From JAHJBR01 sp040757035 (GTDB taxonomy: Archaea > Micrarchaeota > Micrarchaeia > Anstonellales > Bilamarchaeaceae), in assembly GCA_040757035.1 (NCBI GenBank), contig JBFLYM010000023.1, positions 1-14,274 on the forward strand: DNA of 14,274 bases. Direction: 5' to 3'. Under the pieces are notes generated by a model. It did not search any database. It saw nothing but the letters and a program-made list of their open reading frames with translations, and was not told the DNA's origin. A program made the position numbers and the translations under genes. Position 1 is the first letter of the stretch. Every line of letters starts with the position of its first letter. Shown here one piece after another: positions 6,256-13,597 of this stretch.

Positions 6256-7446
6256 ATGCTGAAACGGTTGGAGCAATTAAGCAAAAACACAATTGCATTC
6301 GGAATTACGAGTTTTCTTGTGGACGTAAGCAGCGAAATGATAACTCCGATAATGCCTCTTTTCCTGCTCAACGTTCTCAAGGCGAATGCCCTGATTATTG
6401 GATTTATTGAAGGATTGTCCGAGTTCATAGTCTCAATATTCGGGGCAATTTCCGGTTACCTGAGCGATCGGATTGGAAAAAGAAAAAAAATAACTACGAT
6501 CGGCTATCTGATTTCCTCGCTGATAAAGGGGTTGTTTGCATTTGCGACAAATTGGCAGCAAATACTCTACATGAAAGGGTTGGAAAGGGTTGGAAAAGGA
6601 ATTCGCGAAGTTCCGCGAGATGCGCTTATATTATACAGTGAGAAAAAAACCGATCTTGGAAAAGCATTTGGATTCAGAAAAATGATGGATAATGCTGGTG
6701 CAATAATCGGCGCAATTCTTGCAACAAGCCTTATGGTATATCTTCTTCAGCAATTCAATGAAGAAAGCGCATACAGAATAATATTTTTAATTGCGGTCAT
6801 TCCTGCACTGATCGGTACGGTGATAATCGCTCTTTTTGTAAAGGATGTAGGGGATAAAAATAATAAAAAAAATATAATAAGCGGAATATTTGAGAACAAA
6901 ACATATACGCACATGTTAGTGCTTGGTATGTTGTTTGCTCTCGCCCAGTTCGGAATAGCGTTTTTTATTTTAAGGGCGCATGAAATTACGAACAGCGCAC
7001 TTTTCGCTCTTTTTGGGTATTTAGTATATACAATAACTTATACAATTTCGGCATTGCCTGCGGGCGTACTTACCGATAGATTTGGTGGGAAAAAAATACT
7101 AATGCTTACCTATGCACTTTTCGCTCTTACAAACATCGGTCTTGCTTTTGCGAACGATCTTCTTTTCATCATGTCTTTCGGAGTTTTTGGAATAGTTATG
7201 GCAATATTGGAGACCACTCCTCGGGCATTCATCGCAAAAATAGTGAATAAACATAATTATGGAACCGCCATAGGAATCTATCACGGAGCAATAGGCATTT
7301 TTATACTTCCTGCAAATATCATTGCAGGACTTCTTTGGGATGTGGACGTTGCAGGCATACACGCAGCGTTCATATTTTCATTTATATTCTCTCTTTTGGC
7401 GGTTTTGTTTATGGTAATATTGATAAATGAAGAAAGAGCAAGGTGA
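6256..7446 (+). CDS. major facilitator superfamily (MFS) transporter
   Basis: A 396-residue polytopic membrane protein with about 12 predicted transmembrane segments, split by a basic central loop near residues 197-207. The MFS motif A appears after TM2 as GYLSDRIGKRKK (67-78) and again in the second half as AGVLTDRFGGKK (269-280). A conserved GLERVGKGIREVPRDALI stretch (108-125) after TM4 is shared with a group of archaeal and bacterial MFS proteins often annotated as drug or metal efflux. The substrate cannot be told. The leaderless ATG at 6256 follows a good TATA box. Its TGA is part of the AGGTGA ribosome binding site of bud32, so the two are translationally close. The pairing with a tRNA-modification kinase looks like an operon of convenience. 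Confidence 0.9.
   Translation: MLKRLEQLSKNTIAFGITSFLVDVSSEMITPIMPLFLLNVLKANALIIGFIEGLSEFIVSIFGAISGYLSDRIGKRKKITTIGYLISSLIKGLFAFATNWQQILYMKGLERVGKGIREVPRDALILYSEKKTDLGKAFGFRKMMDNAGAIIGAILATSLMVYLLQQFNEESAYRIIFLIAVIPALIGTVIIALFVKDVGDKNNKKNIISGIFENKTYTHMLVLGMLFALAQFGIAFFILRAHEITNSALFALFGYLVYTITYTISALPAGVLTDRFGGKKILMLTYALFALTNIGLAFANDLLFIMSFGVFGIVMAILETTPRAFIAKIVNKHNYGTAIGIYHGAIGIFILPANIIAGLLWDVDVAGIHAAFIFSFIFSLLAVLFMVILINEERAR
7440..7446 (+). promoter_or_regulatory. ribosome binding site of bud32 overlapping the MFS stop codon
   Basis: AAGGTGA includes the stop codon TGA of the transporter and lies 6 nt before the bud32 ATG. It complements the archaeal 16S rRNA 3' end (CACCU) and suggests coupled translation. 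Confidence 0.6.
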
Positions 7447-7452
7447 AATTAG

Positions 7453-8016
7453 ATGAAAGGTGCAGAGGCAATCCTGATAAATGCTTGGATGCTCGGATAT
7501 AAAATAGTTGTAAAGAAAAGAATTCCGAAAGAATACAGAAACCACCAATTGGATGAAAAACTTAGAGTTGAAAGAACAAAGCAGGAAGCAAGATTGCTTC
7601 ATCGCGCAAAGCTCGTTGGAATAAAATGTCCGACGGTTTTGTTTGTGGACAGGTTCGCCATCGGGATGACTAAAATAAAAGGAGAACGACCGAAAATGAA
7701 CAAGAGCGAATGCATTTCAGCAGGCAAGATACTTGCACACATGCACAAATCAGGCATTATACATGGTGATTTCACTCCAGTAAATCTTTTGAAAAACAGG
7801 AACGAAATATTTGTCATTGATTTCGGGCTTGGTTTTCTTTCCTCGAACATAGAAGACAAGGCAGTCGATGCCTTTACTATGCTCAAGAGCATAAAAAATC
7901 AAAACTCTTTTCTTGTAGGCTACAAAAAAATCTCACACGAATACGAAAAAATAATGAATAGGATGGAGGAAATAAAAAAACGGGTAAGGTATTCTACAGC
8001 AAAAATTTTGCTTTAA
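7453..8016 (+). CDS. bud32: Bud32, KEOPS complex kinase/ATPase
   Basis: Bud32 is the minimal kinase-fold ATPase of the KEOPS complex. With Kae1, Cgi121 and Pcc1 it makes N6-threonylcarbamoyl adenosine (t6A) at position 37 of ANN-decoding tRNAs. The small 187-residue size is typical of the stand-alone form. Seen are the ATP-binding lysine region VVKKRIPKEYR (19-29), LDEKLRVERTKQEARLL (33-49) with helix-C glutamate E45, the hinge around MTKIKGE (72-78), catalytic loop HGDFTPVN (104-111; D106, N111) and metal-binding IDFGLG (122-127; D123). The C-terminal FLVGYKK and R178-R/Y stretch fits the conserved tail. Kae1, fused to Bud32 in some archaea, is not in the window. Confidence 0.94.
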   Translation: MKGAEAILINAWMLGYKIVVKKRIPKEYRNHQLDEKLRVERTKQEARLLHRAKLVGIKCPTVLFVDRFAIGMTKIKGERPKMNKSECISAGKILAHMHKSGIIHGDFTPVNLLKNRNEIFVIDFGLGFLSSNIEDKAVDAFTMLKSIKNQNSFLVGYKKISHEYEKIMNRMEEIKKRVRYSTAKILL

Positions 8017-8118
8017 TCAAAAATTGCACAAAAACTTTAATCCAACTTAAAGTCTTCAATCCGACCTATATAATTTATAATTATTAACATTATATTAATT
8101 ATCAATTGTATTATCTAC

Positions 8119-8182
8119 CGTTGATTATACATCTCTATCGTTGATTATACGCGTTCATTGTTGCATTCACTGTTGGTTATAT
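8119..8182 (+). repeat. 20-bp-period repeats ending at the start codon of the Cys-rich gene
   Basis: GTTGATTATAC starts at 8120 and 8140 exactly. A diverged GTTGCATTCAC starts at 8160, and GTTGGTTATAT at 8172 runs into the ATG at 8181. The even 20-bp spacing (about two helical turns) would put the sites on one face of the DNA, as in an operator array. Recent tandem duplication is equally possible. A TATA-like CTATATAATTTATAA lies further upstream at 8066-8080. Apart from these elements nothing is seen in 8017-8180. Confidence 0.55.
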
Positions 8183-9398
8183 GCGCGAAAAAAACAATCA
8201 AAAATATCACTTTGATAAATTAGGCGAACCTAATAGAAATAGATTTAGAAATATGCTCCTGATAGGAATTGTGCTTTCACTAATAGTTTTTGCAGCCATT
8301 TATTTTTTTATTCCTGAAAAAAAGGGATTGTCAACCATCGGAAATACAAATGCAAGCGGTCCTTTTACAATCATACAAAATAATACGCAGGTAAATGAGA
8401 CTTTTTTATGCGATGATGCCTGCTTTCTTTCTCTTGCAATTGAAAAGGCAGATTCCTCATTTTGTAAAAATATAAGTCCTAAAAGAAGCGATGAATGCTG
8501 GCAGATGTTTTCTAATTTTGAACTTTCGTCTTGTCTTAATCTGAAAAATTATTCTGCGAAAAAGAATTGTATAAATGTCTTTATAAACGAAAGTAAAAAT
8601 CTAAGCCTTTGTAATTATCTTGAAGGCGTTGATAAGGATCAATGTGAAAAAAAGACATATCGACCATGTATAAATGTTAGTGAATCAGAAAATGAATTAT
8701 GCTTTGCACTTACTTATAATGATAGCTCATATTGCACTAAGACAGATTGTATTATTACTTACGCAAAAAGACGCAATGATATTTTAGCATGCGATGTACT
8801 TTCATCCAATTCAGAAAAATATGCATGCAAATCTGTAGTAACGAATTTTGATCAATGTTCTATACTTTCTGGAGTATATACTTTAAATTATTGTTATCAG
8901 CTTGCTGCTCAATATAGTAATGATTACTCTTATTGTGATCTGATTACTGATGAAGGTGCTTACCAATACACTTGCTATCTTAATGCAGCGATAAAAACAG
9001 GCAAATACTCGTATTGCGCAAAAACCGGTTTGGAATATCGCGGAAAGTGTTATAATGAGTATAGTCTTGAAACAATGGACATCAACGGTTGTCTTGCCGC
9101 AAATAGCACCTATACTACAGGAACTGCAGATGGGTGTTTACGTGCGTTCGCGTTGAAATTCTCCGAACCCTCAGCATGTAATTATATTTCAAGTATAAGC
9201 ATAAAGACGAATTGTTATGCGAATACAATATTTCAAACATTTAATTTAACTATTGAAAAATGCTCTGGAATAGGACATCAGGATTGGAAGGATAGGTGTT
9301 TTACAGAAACCGCGAAAATACATGATAATTTGGCAATATGCGAAAAAATATTAGGAAGGGATGAATTAAACCGTTGCCGTGCCTATTTTATACACTGA
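8181..9398 (+). CDS. membrane-anchored Cys-rich repeat protein, probably extracellular
   Basis: No named family is recognised. The 405-residue product has a basic N-terminus, one transmembrane segment at about residues 25-44 (an uncleaved signal anchor, no lipobox), and a long extracytoplasmic part. That part holds 28 cysteines in roughly 10-12 degenerate repeats of 30-35 residues with the pattern A..(x)n..SxC..i...(x)n..C, for example YSYCDLITDEG...YTCYLNAAIKTGKYSYC. Two cysteines per repeat suggest a disulfide-stabilised helical solenoid. Many N-x-S/T sequons point to N-glycosylation. Similar Cys-repeat surface proteins occur in DPANN genomes. A role in the cell envelope or host contact is inference. 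The 3' end overlaps thiI by 33 nt on the other strand. Confidence 0.85.
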   Translation: MREKNNQKYHFDKLGEPNRNRFRNMLLIGIVLSLIVFAAIYFFIPEKKGLSTIGNTNASGPFTIIQNNTQVNETFLCDDACFLSLAIEKADSSFCKNISPKRSDECWQMFSNFELSSCLNLKNYSAKKNCINVFINESKNLSLCNYLEGVDKDQCEKKTYRPCINVSESENELCFALTYNDSSYCTKTDCIITYAKRRNDILACDVLSSNSEKYACKSVVTNFDQCSILSGVYTLNYCYQLAAQYSNDYSYCDLITDEGAYQYTCYLNAAIKTGKYSYCAKTGLEYRGKCYNEYSLETMDINGCLAANSTYTTGTADGCLRAFALKFSEPSACNYISSISIKTNCYANTIFQTFNLTIEKCSGIGHQDWKDRCFTETAKIHDNLAICEKILGRDELNRCRAYFIH

Positions 9399-10526
9399 AC
9401 AGTTTGCAACAGTTTTTTCTATAATTTCTTCCATATCTATATCAATGCTTAATTTTCTTACAATATTGGCATCTGCTTTTGTTTCAGGATTTGATATTGC
9501 TACGAGCGAGCAGCAATCCTTATATGGAATTATAGAAATCTGGAAAGTCCCTATTTTTTCTGCAATTTCAATTATTTCTTTTTTATTCATTCCAATAAGC
9601 GGTCTGAAGATTGGAATCGTAATTCCATCGTTTATTGCATATATATTCTCAAGTGTTTGCGATGCTACTTGACCAAGCGAATCTCCGCTTACTATCGCAA
9701 GCGCGCCTTCGCGTTCTGCAATTTTCTGTGCGAGAAGATAGATAAATTTTCTAAACATCACCAATTCGTATTTTGGTGGGAGTGCGAGCGTTTTTTTATA
9801 AAATTCTGAATAATTCGCAAAATACGCGGTTGCGTTATTCTGCCATCTCGCAAGAGATTTTATAAGTTCGATTATCTTAGATTTTTTTGCTTCATCTTCA
9901 TTCGCGAATGGATGAACATGCAAAAAAATTACTTTCGCGCCGCGTTTCATAATCATCCAACTTGCTACGCATGAATCAATTCCGCCAGAAAGAAGCGCAA
10001 CAACTTTTTTAGAAGTTCCTATAGGTAATCCGCCAAAAGCGCGTATTTTTTCAAAATGCACAAACGCTTTATTCTGTTGCATGATTTCTATGTAAATCCG
10101 CAAATCAGGATTACGCATATTCGCTTTACAACAGAGTTTTTCCACCAACACCGCACCGATTTCTTGATTAAGTTCAATGGAGGTAAATGGCAATTTTTTA
10201 TCTCCGCGTTTGGTTTCAACTTTTATTGTTTTTCCACCCAATTTATTTGAGATAAAATAATCAAGCACGAAACTTTCAATTTCCCGTTTATTTTTATTTA
10301 CTTCATGGACTCGCGCATACCATTCTATCCCAAAAACATGCGAAAGTGCGTCCTTGACGTGATTTTCCGCTAAGTCGCTTTCAAAATAAATGCGCTTTTC
10401 CATTTTTCTGATTTTTTGAATTTTATTTTCAAGCGCATTACGTATATTTGAAACAAGCATGTTTTCAAAAACAGGTCTATTTCTTCCCTTGAGCGAAATC
10501 TCGCTGCAATGTACTGTATAAAGCAT
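9366..10526 (-). CDS. thiI: tRNA 4-thiouridine synthetase ThiI (archaeal type)
   Basis: ThiI adenylates U8 of tRNA and replaces its oxygen with sulfur (s4U8). The 386-residue protein has the N-terminal ferredoxin-like domain (1-75, starting VHCSEISLKGRNR) and a THUMP domain (about 76-165). GGLPIGTSKKV leads into the PP-loop SGGIDS (180-185), and VSGDSLGQVASQTLENI (279-295) follows. A cysteine pair C338-C339 in YKDCCSLV lies where other ThiI proteins have their conserved DCC. There is no rhodanese domain, as usual in archaea, so sulfur comes by a cysteine-based route without it. It follows dapF by 19 nt on the same strand, probably in one transcript. No clear ribosome binding site precedes the ATG at 10526. 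Its 3' end overlaps the convergent Cys-rich gene. Confidence 0.95.
   Translation of the reverse strand: MLYTVHCSEISLKGRNRPVFENMLVSNIRNALENKIQKIRKMEKRIYFESDLAENHVKDALSHVFGIEWYARVHEVNKNKREIESFVLDYFISNKLGGKTIKVETKRGDKKLPFTSIELNQEIGAVLVEKLCCKANMRNPDLRIYIEIMQQNKAFVHFEKIRAFGGLPIGTSKKVVALLSGGIDSCVASWMIMKRGAKVIFLHVHPFANEDEAKKSKIIELIKSLARWQNNATAYFANYSEFYKKTLALPPKYELVMFRKFIYLLAQKIAEREGALAIVSGDSLGQVASQTLENIYAINDGITIPIFRPLIGMNKKEIIEIAEKIGTFQISIIPYKDCCSLVAISNPETKADANIVRKLSIDIDMEEIIEKTVANCSVYKIGTATV
9413..9418 (+). terminator. T-tract after the Cys-rich gene
   Basis: TTTTTT lies 15 nt beyond the stop codon at 9398, inside the thiI coding region read antisense. Archaeal RNA polymerase can stop at such U-tracts, so it may end the plus-strand transcript. 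The evidence is only the tract itself. Confidence 0.25.
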
Positions 10527-10545
10527 AAAAACACAAAATCTATCT

Positions 10546-11355
10546 TTAGATCTTTGGATCTTTTAAAACACCGCTAAAAACAAATTCTGCGCCTCCTTCC
10601 ATATCTATTGAAGAATAATCTTTTTTTATTGTAATTTTCAGTTTTCCTCCAGGAAGAATTACGCTTATCGGGATCCCAAATTTTACTAATCCTTTTTTTG
10701 CCGCTGCCGCAACGCTTGCGCACGCACCTGTTCCGCTTGCGAGTGTAAGCCCTGCTCCGCGCTCATAAACGACTAATTTGATTTCACGCTTGTTTTTAAT
10801 ACATACAAATTCGACATTAGTTTTATTGCGGAACTGCTTATCATTCTCTATTTTTGGACCTTTTTCCTTCACTTCATTCATATCAATTTTTTGTTTGAAT
10901 ATTACAGCATGGGGATTGCCTACAGATACGCGCATAATGCGCTCGCCAAACGAAGTTGTATCTTCAAAGAATTGTGGTCTTCCCATTCCAACAACAACGC
11001 TCTTAACCTTATTGTTTTTTCCTGTTTTGACTCTAAGCAATTTTGTACCGGCGCGCGTTTCTATATTAAAGTGTCTTGATTTTACATAACCAAAATCAAA
11101 TAAATGCTTTGCAAGGCACCTTATTCCATTTCCACACATCATTGCTTCGCTACCGTCCGAATTCTTGATCTGCATTTGATAATTTCCATTCAATGCTTTT
11201 TGTACATAAATAATGCCATCAGCTCCTACTCCAAAATGTCTATCACATAAGCGTGTTATGAATTTTTTATTTTTTGGCATTGCGCACTTAAAGTCGTTTA
11301 TGAGTACGAAATCATTTCCAAGGCCGTGATATTTATAAAAAGTTATTTTACTCAT
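10546..11355 (-). CDS. dapF: diaminopimelate epimerase-like protein (second catalytic Cys replaced by Ser)
   Basis: DapF family enzymes invert LL-diaminopimelate with two cysteines acting as base and acid. From ATG 11355 (MSKITFYKYHGLGNDF) the protein has 269 residues, normal for the family; AGGA lies 9 nt upstream. Substrate-pocket motifs are present: GLGNDF (11-16), GADG (44-47), NSDGSEAMMCGNGIRC (65-80) with first catalytic C74, VGNPHA (145-150), N180 and ERG (198-200). The usual ERGxGET/L-ACGSG-AC motif here reads ERGAGLTLASGTGAC: the catalytic Cys (C217 in Haemophilus) is S207 (codon AGC), and the Glu after the second Gly is Leu. Activity may be altered towards a partial or elimination-type reaction, or another substrate. 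Upstream in-frame ATGs at 11412 and 11427 would add a Lys-rich N-terminus encoded by 12-bp repeats. It is the first gene of the dapF-thiI pair. Confidence 0.87.
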   Translation of the reverse strand: MSKITFYKYHGLGNDFVLINDFKCAMPKNKKFITRLCDRHFGVGADGIIYVQKALNGNYQMQIKNSDGSEAMMCGNGIRCLAKHLFDFGYVKSRHFNIETRAGTKLLRVKTGKNNKVKSVVVGMGRPQFFEDTTSFGERIMRVSVGNPHAVIFKQKIDMNEVKEKGPKIENDKQFRNKTNVEFVCIKNKREIKLVVYERGAGLTLASGTGACASVAAAAKKGLVKFGIPISVILPGGKLKITIKKDYSSIDMEGGAEFVFSGVLKDPKI

Positions 11356-11356
11356 A

Positions 11357-11404
11357 ATTTTGTTCCTAATTTTGTTCTTAACTTTGTTCTTAACTTTACT
11401 CGTA
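11357..11404 (-). repeat. 12-bp tandem repeats just upstream of dapF
   Basis: Four units of the pattern ATTTTGTTCCTA, ATTTTGTTCTTA, ACTTTGTTCTTA and ACTTTACTCGTA (plus-strand reading) run from 11357 to 11404. On the minus strand they are open in the dapF frame and would encode KNK(V/I) repeats. With a TATA-like ATATATATTTTT at 11427-11438, transcription would begin near 11407, which makes the repeats 5' leader rather than protein. Confidence 0.65.
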
Positions 11405-11426
11405 ACATTCATAATTAATTCTATCA

Positions 11427-11438
11427 TATATATTTTTA
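11427..11438 (-). promoter_or_regulatory. TATA-like element for dapF-thiI
   Basis: Read on the minus strand this is AAAAATATATAT. About 25 nt downstream lies 11407, giving a leader of about 50 nt before ATG 11355. A leaderless start at ATG 11412 is the alternative. The T/A-rich 11430-11460 stretch could also serve pepA in the other direction. Confidence 0.35.
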
Positions 11439-11474
11439 ATTATATTCGCAAAATTAATATTTCTGGGTAATATT

Positions 11475-13082
11475 ATGAAAATTTCAATCGAGATTAAAAA
11501 ATCGGATAAGAAATTGGATAAGAAATCAAATTTAATAAATTTTTCTGAATTCGCTGAATTCGCGGCTATATTTGCCTTTGAGGATGCGCTCGCTATTGCA
11601 ATTAGTTCCCAAAAATATGAAAAACTATGCAAAACAAAGGCGTTTGAAGGTAAACTTATGCAAAGCGTGCAACTTCAAGAAAACGGAAAAACTATTCTTG
11701 TTATAGGTTTAGGAAAGAAAGCAGATTTTGATAATGAATTTTTGAGACGTGGGGCATCGCTTGCATACAAAACCGCGAACGCAATGAAAGCGGATAAACT
11801 GAATATTTTTATACCGAAAATCAACGCAAAAAGTAACATGCAGGAAAATACGCAGAAAAAGATGCGAGAAAGGATGCGAGAAAAGAAAATAAACGAAGAG
11901 AAGATTGTAGAGACAATAATAAGTGAAAGAGAGATGGTACAGGCAATAACAGAAGGTGCAATATTGGCTAATTATCCTTTGGACAAATACAAAACCGAAG
12001 AAAGAAAAAAATTGAAATGCGAAACCGAACTTGTTGTGTGTGGAAAAAACAAAATTGAAATAAACGAAGGCATCAAACTCGGAAAGATAATGGGCGAAGC
12101 ACAAAATTATGTCCGCGACCTTAATGAGAGACCTGCGAATATAATGTCGCCGTCAGTTTTTGCAGAAGAAGCGAAAAGACTTTCAAAACAATATGGAATG
12201 AAAATCAAAATTTTAGAAAAAAAAGAGCTGGAGAAAAAAGGGATGAATGGTATTATTTCGGCTGGAAAAGGAAGCATAAACGAACCTGTGCTTATATGTG
12301 TAGAGTATAAAGATACAACCACACCCGCTACACCATTTTATTGTATTGTAGGCAAAGGGGTAATCTTTGATTCTGGCGGCATTTCGATAAAACCTTCCAA
12401 AGGAATGCAAGAGATGAAATATGACAAAAGCGGCGCATGCATAGTACTCGGCGTACTTAAGGCAGCAGCTGAACTAAAGCTTCCGATTCGTCTTCTTGGA
12501 ATAATGCCGGTTGTGGAAAATATGCCTTCGGGAGCTGCGAGCAAACCTGGCGATATTATTACAATGTATTCGAGAAAAACAGTTGAAATTATGAACACCG
12601 ATGCCGAAGGCAGATTGGTTTTGGCCGATGCTCTTGCCTATGCCGCAGAAAAAAAGCCATCTGTAATAATTGATGTCGCTACACTCACAGGTGCAATAAT
12701 AACATGTTTAGGAAGACATGCTATAGGTTTGTTCTCGAATGATTCCGAATTGGCAGAAAAAATAAAAACCGCTGGAATGAAAACCTATGAGCGCGTGTGG
12801 GAATTCCCGCTTTGGAAAGAATATTCAGAAATGATAGAAGGTAGTTTTGCGGATATAAGTAATGGTGGAAGCGAAACAGGCGAAGCTGGTAGCATAACTG
12901 CTGCTGTGTTTTTGAAGGAATTCGTAAACGAAATAAAATGGGCGCACATTGATATTGCCGGTGTATTTAATGTAATCGGAAAGCATGCACTTATTGAAAA
13001 AGGAGCAACAGGAACAGGAACGCGATTAATAATCCAAAGTATTATAGAATTAAGCAAGAAAAAGGAAAATAAGGAAAAATAA
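11475..13082 (+). CDS. pepA: leucyl aminopeptidase, M17 family (PepA)
   Basis: A cytosolic two-metal aminopeptidase that releases N-terminal residues from peptides. It is 535 residues, with an N-terminal macro-like domain (about 1-165) and a catalytic domain. Metal and catalytic residues are K294 and D299 in GKGVIFDSGG, K306, D317 in MKYDKSGAC (more often DMSGAA), and D376, E378 and R380 in NTDAEGRL, all conserved in position. A basic, repeat-like linker occupies residues 127-138 (MRERMREKK, encoded by a 12-bp duplication at 11861-11884), between the N-domain and the catalytic part; the N-terminus also carries a 12-bp duplication (SDKK-LDKK). GGGTAAT precedes the ATG at 11475. It is divergent from dapF and converges on sepF with a 26-nt gap. 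Confidence 0.94.
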   Translation: MKISIEIKKSDKKLDKKSNLINFSEFAEFAAIFAFEDALAIAISSQKYEKLCKTKAFEGKLMQSVQLQENGKTILVIGLGKKADFDNEFLRRGASLAYKTANAMKADKLNIFIPKINAKSNMQENTQKKMRERMREKKINEEKIVETIISEREMVQAITEGAILANYPLDKYKTEERKKLKCETELVVCGKNKIEINEGIKLGKIMGEAQNYVRDLNERPANIMSPSVFAEEAKRLSKQYGMKIKILEKKELEKKGMNGIISAGKGSINEPVLICVEYKDTTTPATPFYCIVGKGVIFDSGGISIKPSKGMQEMKYDKSGACIVLGVLKAAAELKLPIRLLGIMPVVENMPSGAASKPGDIITMYSRKTVEIMNTDAEGRLVLADALAYAAEKKPSVIIDVATLTGAIITCLGRHAIGLFSNDSELAEKIKTAGMKTYERVWEFPLWKEYSEMIEGSFADISNGGSETGEAGSITAAVFLKEFVNEIKWAHIDIAGVFNVIGKHALIEKGATGTGTRLIIQSIIELSKKKENKEK

Positions 13083-13108
13083 AAAATACTGAAAAATTAT
13101 AAAAATTA

Positions 13109-13471
13109 TTATTTCGGCGCTTTCGGTTTTGTTTTTACTATTTTTACATTTGATGGGGTAAGTAAAATCATCTCTTGAGTAAGCAACGCTATATCGCCAT
13201 TTACCTTACTTGCATAGGACTTAAGTTTACCAACAATAGTTTTTAATCTATTTGGTTGCTTTGAAAGAGGAAGTATGTTTAAAATAATTATGTTCTTTTC
13301 ACTAAGTTCTTTTATTGCAAGATCTACGTCGCCTTCATTTCTAAGATCTATTCTTTTTATATAAAAATCCGCTGGCGGATTGACCACATCTCCTTCAACA
13401 TCAAGCATTTCTTCAATATTTGCTGTTTCTTGGATTTCTCCTTTACCCAAAATTCTATCTAATATTCCCAC
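13109..13471 (-). CDS. sepF: cell division protein SepF (archaeal type)
   Basis: SepF anchors FtsZ to the membrane in many archaea. The 120-residue product has an N-terminal amphipathic membrane-binding helix (MGILDRILGKG), an acidic linker (about 12-33), and the SepF core. The core runs FYIKRIDLRNEGDVDLAIKEL, then IIILNILPLSKQPNRLKTIVGKL, then GDIALLTQEMILLTPSNVKIV. The protein ends with a Lys/Pro-rich tail. The start is a GTG at 13471 with AGGTGAT five nt upstream; the N-terminus matches archaeal SepF, so this start is favoured. No ftsZ is in the window. The promoter region is shared with the divergent gene at 13598. Confidence 0.9.
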   Translation of the reverse strand: MGILDRILGKGEIQETANIEEMLDVEGDVVNPPADFYIKRIDLRNEGDVDLAIKELSEKNIIILNILPLSKQPNRLKTIVGKLKSYASKVNGDIALLTQEMILLTPSNVKIVKTKPKAPK

Positions 13472-13482
13472 TTAATCACCTT

Positions 13483-13499
13483 TTGACAATATTGGAATT
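13483..13499. promoter_or_regulatory. half-conserved CAATATTGG operator-like site at the sepF promoter
   Basis: TTGACAATATTGGAATT matches the core of the palindrome at 14237-14258 at 13 of 17 positions. It overlaps the TATA-like TTATAATT of sepF (minus strand, 13497-13504). It may be a weaker site for the same regulator. One 9-bp core match in 14 kb can also occur by chance. Confidence 0.3.
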
Positions 13500-13527
13500 A
13501 TAACACAAACCCATAAATTTATTATGG

Positions 13528-13565
13528 ACGATCAATATAATTACACACGATCAATGTAATTACAC
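13528..13565. repeat. 19-bp tandem duplication in the sepF/13598 divergent promoter region
   Basis: ACGATCAATATAATTACAC (13528-13546) is followed without a gap by ACGATCAATGTAATTACAC (13547-13565), one mismatch in 19. The second copy contains the palindrome TGTAATTACA (13555-13564), an operator-like 10-mer. It lies between the two divergent start codons, so it could affect both genes. Confidence 0.7.
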
Positions 13566-13597
13566 AAATACTCATAAATATTTGATTCAATTAATAA

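Noticed and set aside
6576..6600. 10-bp repeat AAAGGGTTGG in the MFS gene
   Set aside because: It encodes the conserved GLERVGKG family motif, so the repetition is explained by protein conservation.
10778..11089. open frames antisense to dapF
   Set aside because: Overlap a clear DapF homologue and lack start signals.
11709..12104. 131-codon open frame antisense to pepA
   Set aside because: Phe/Tyr-rich shadow of a Lys-rich coding region with no ribosome binding site.
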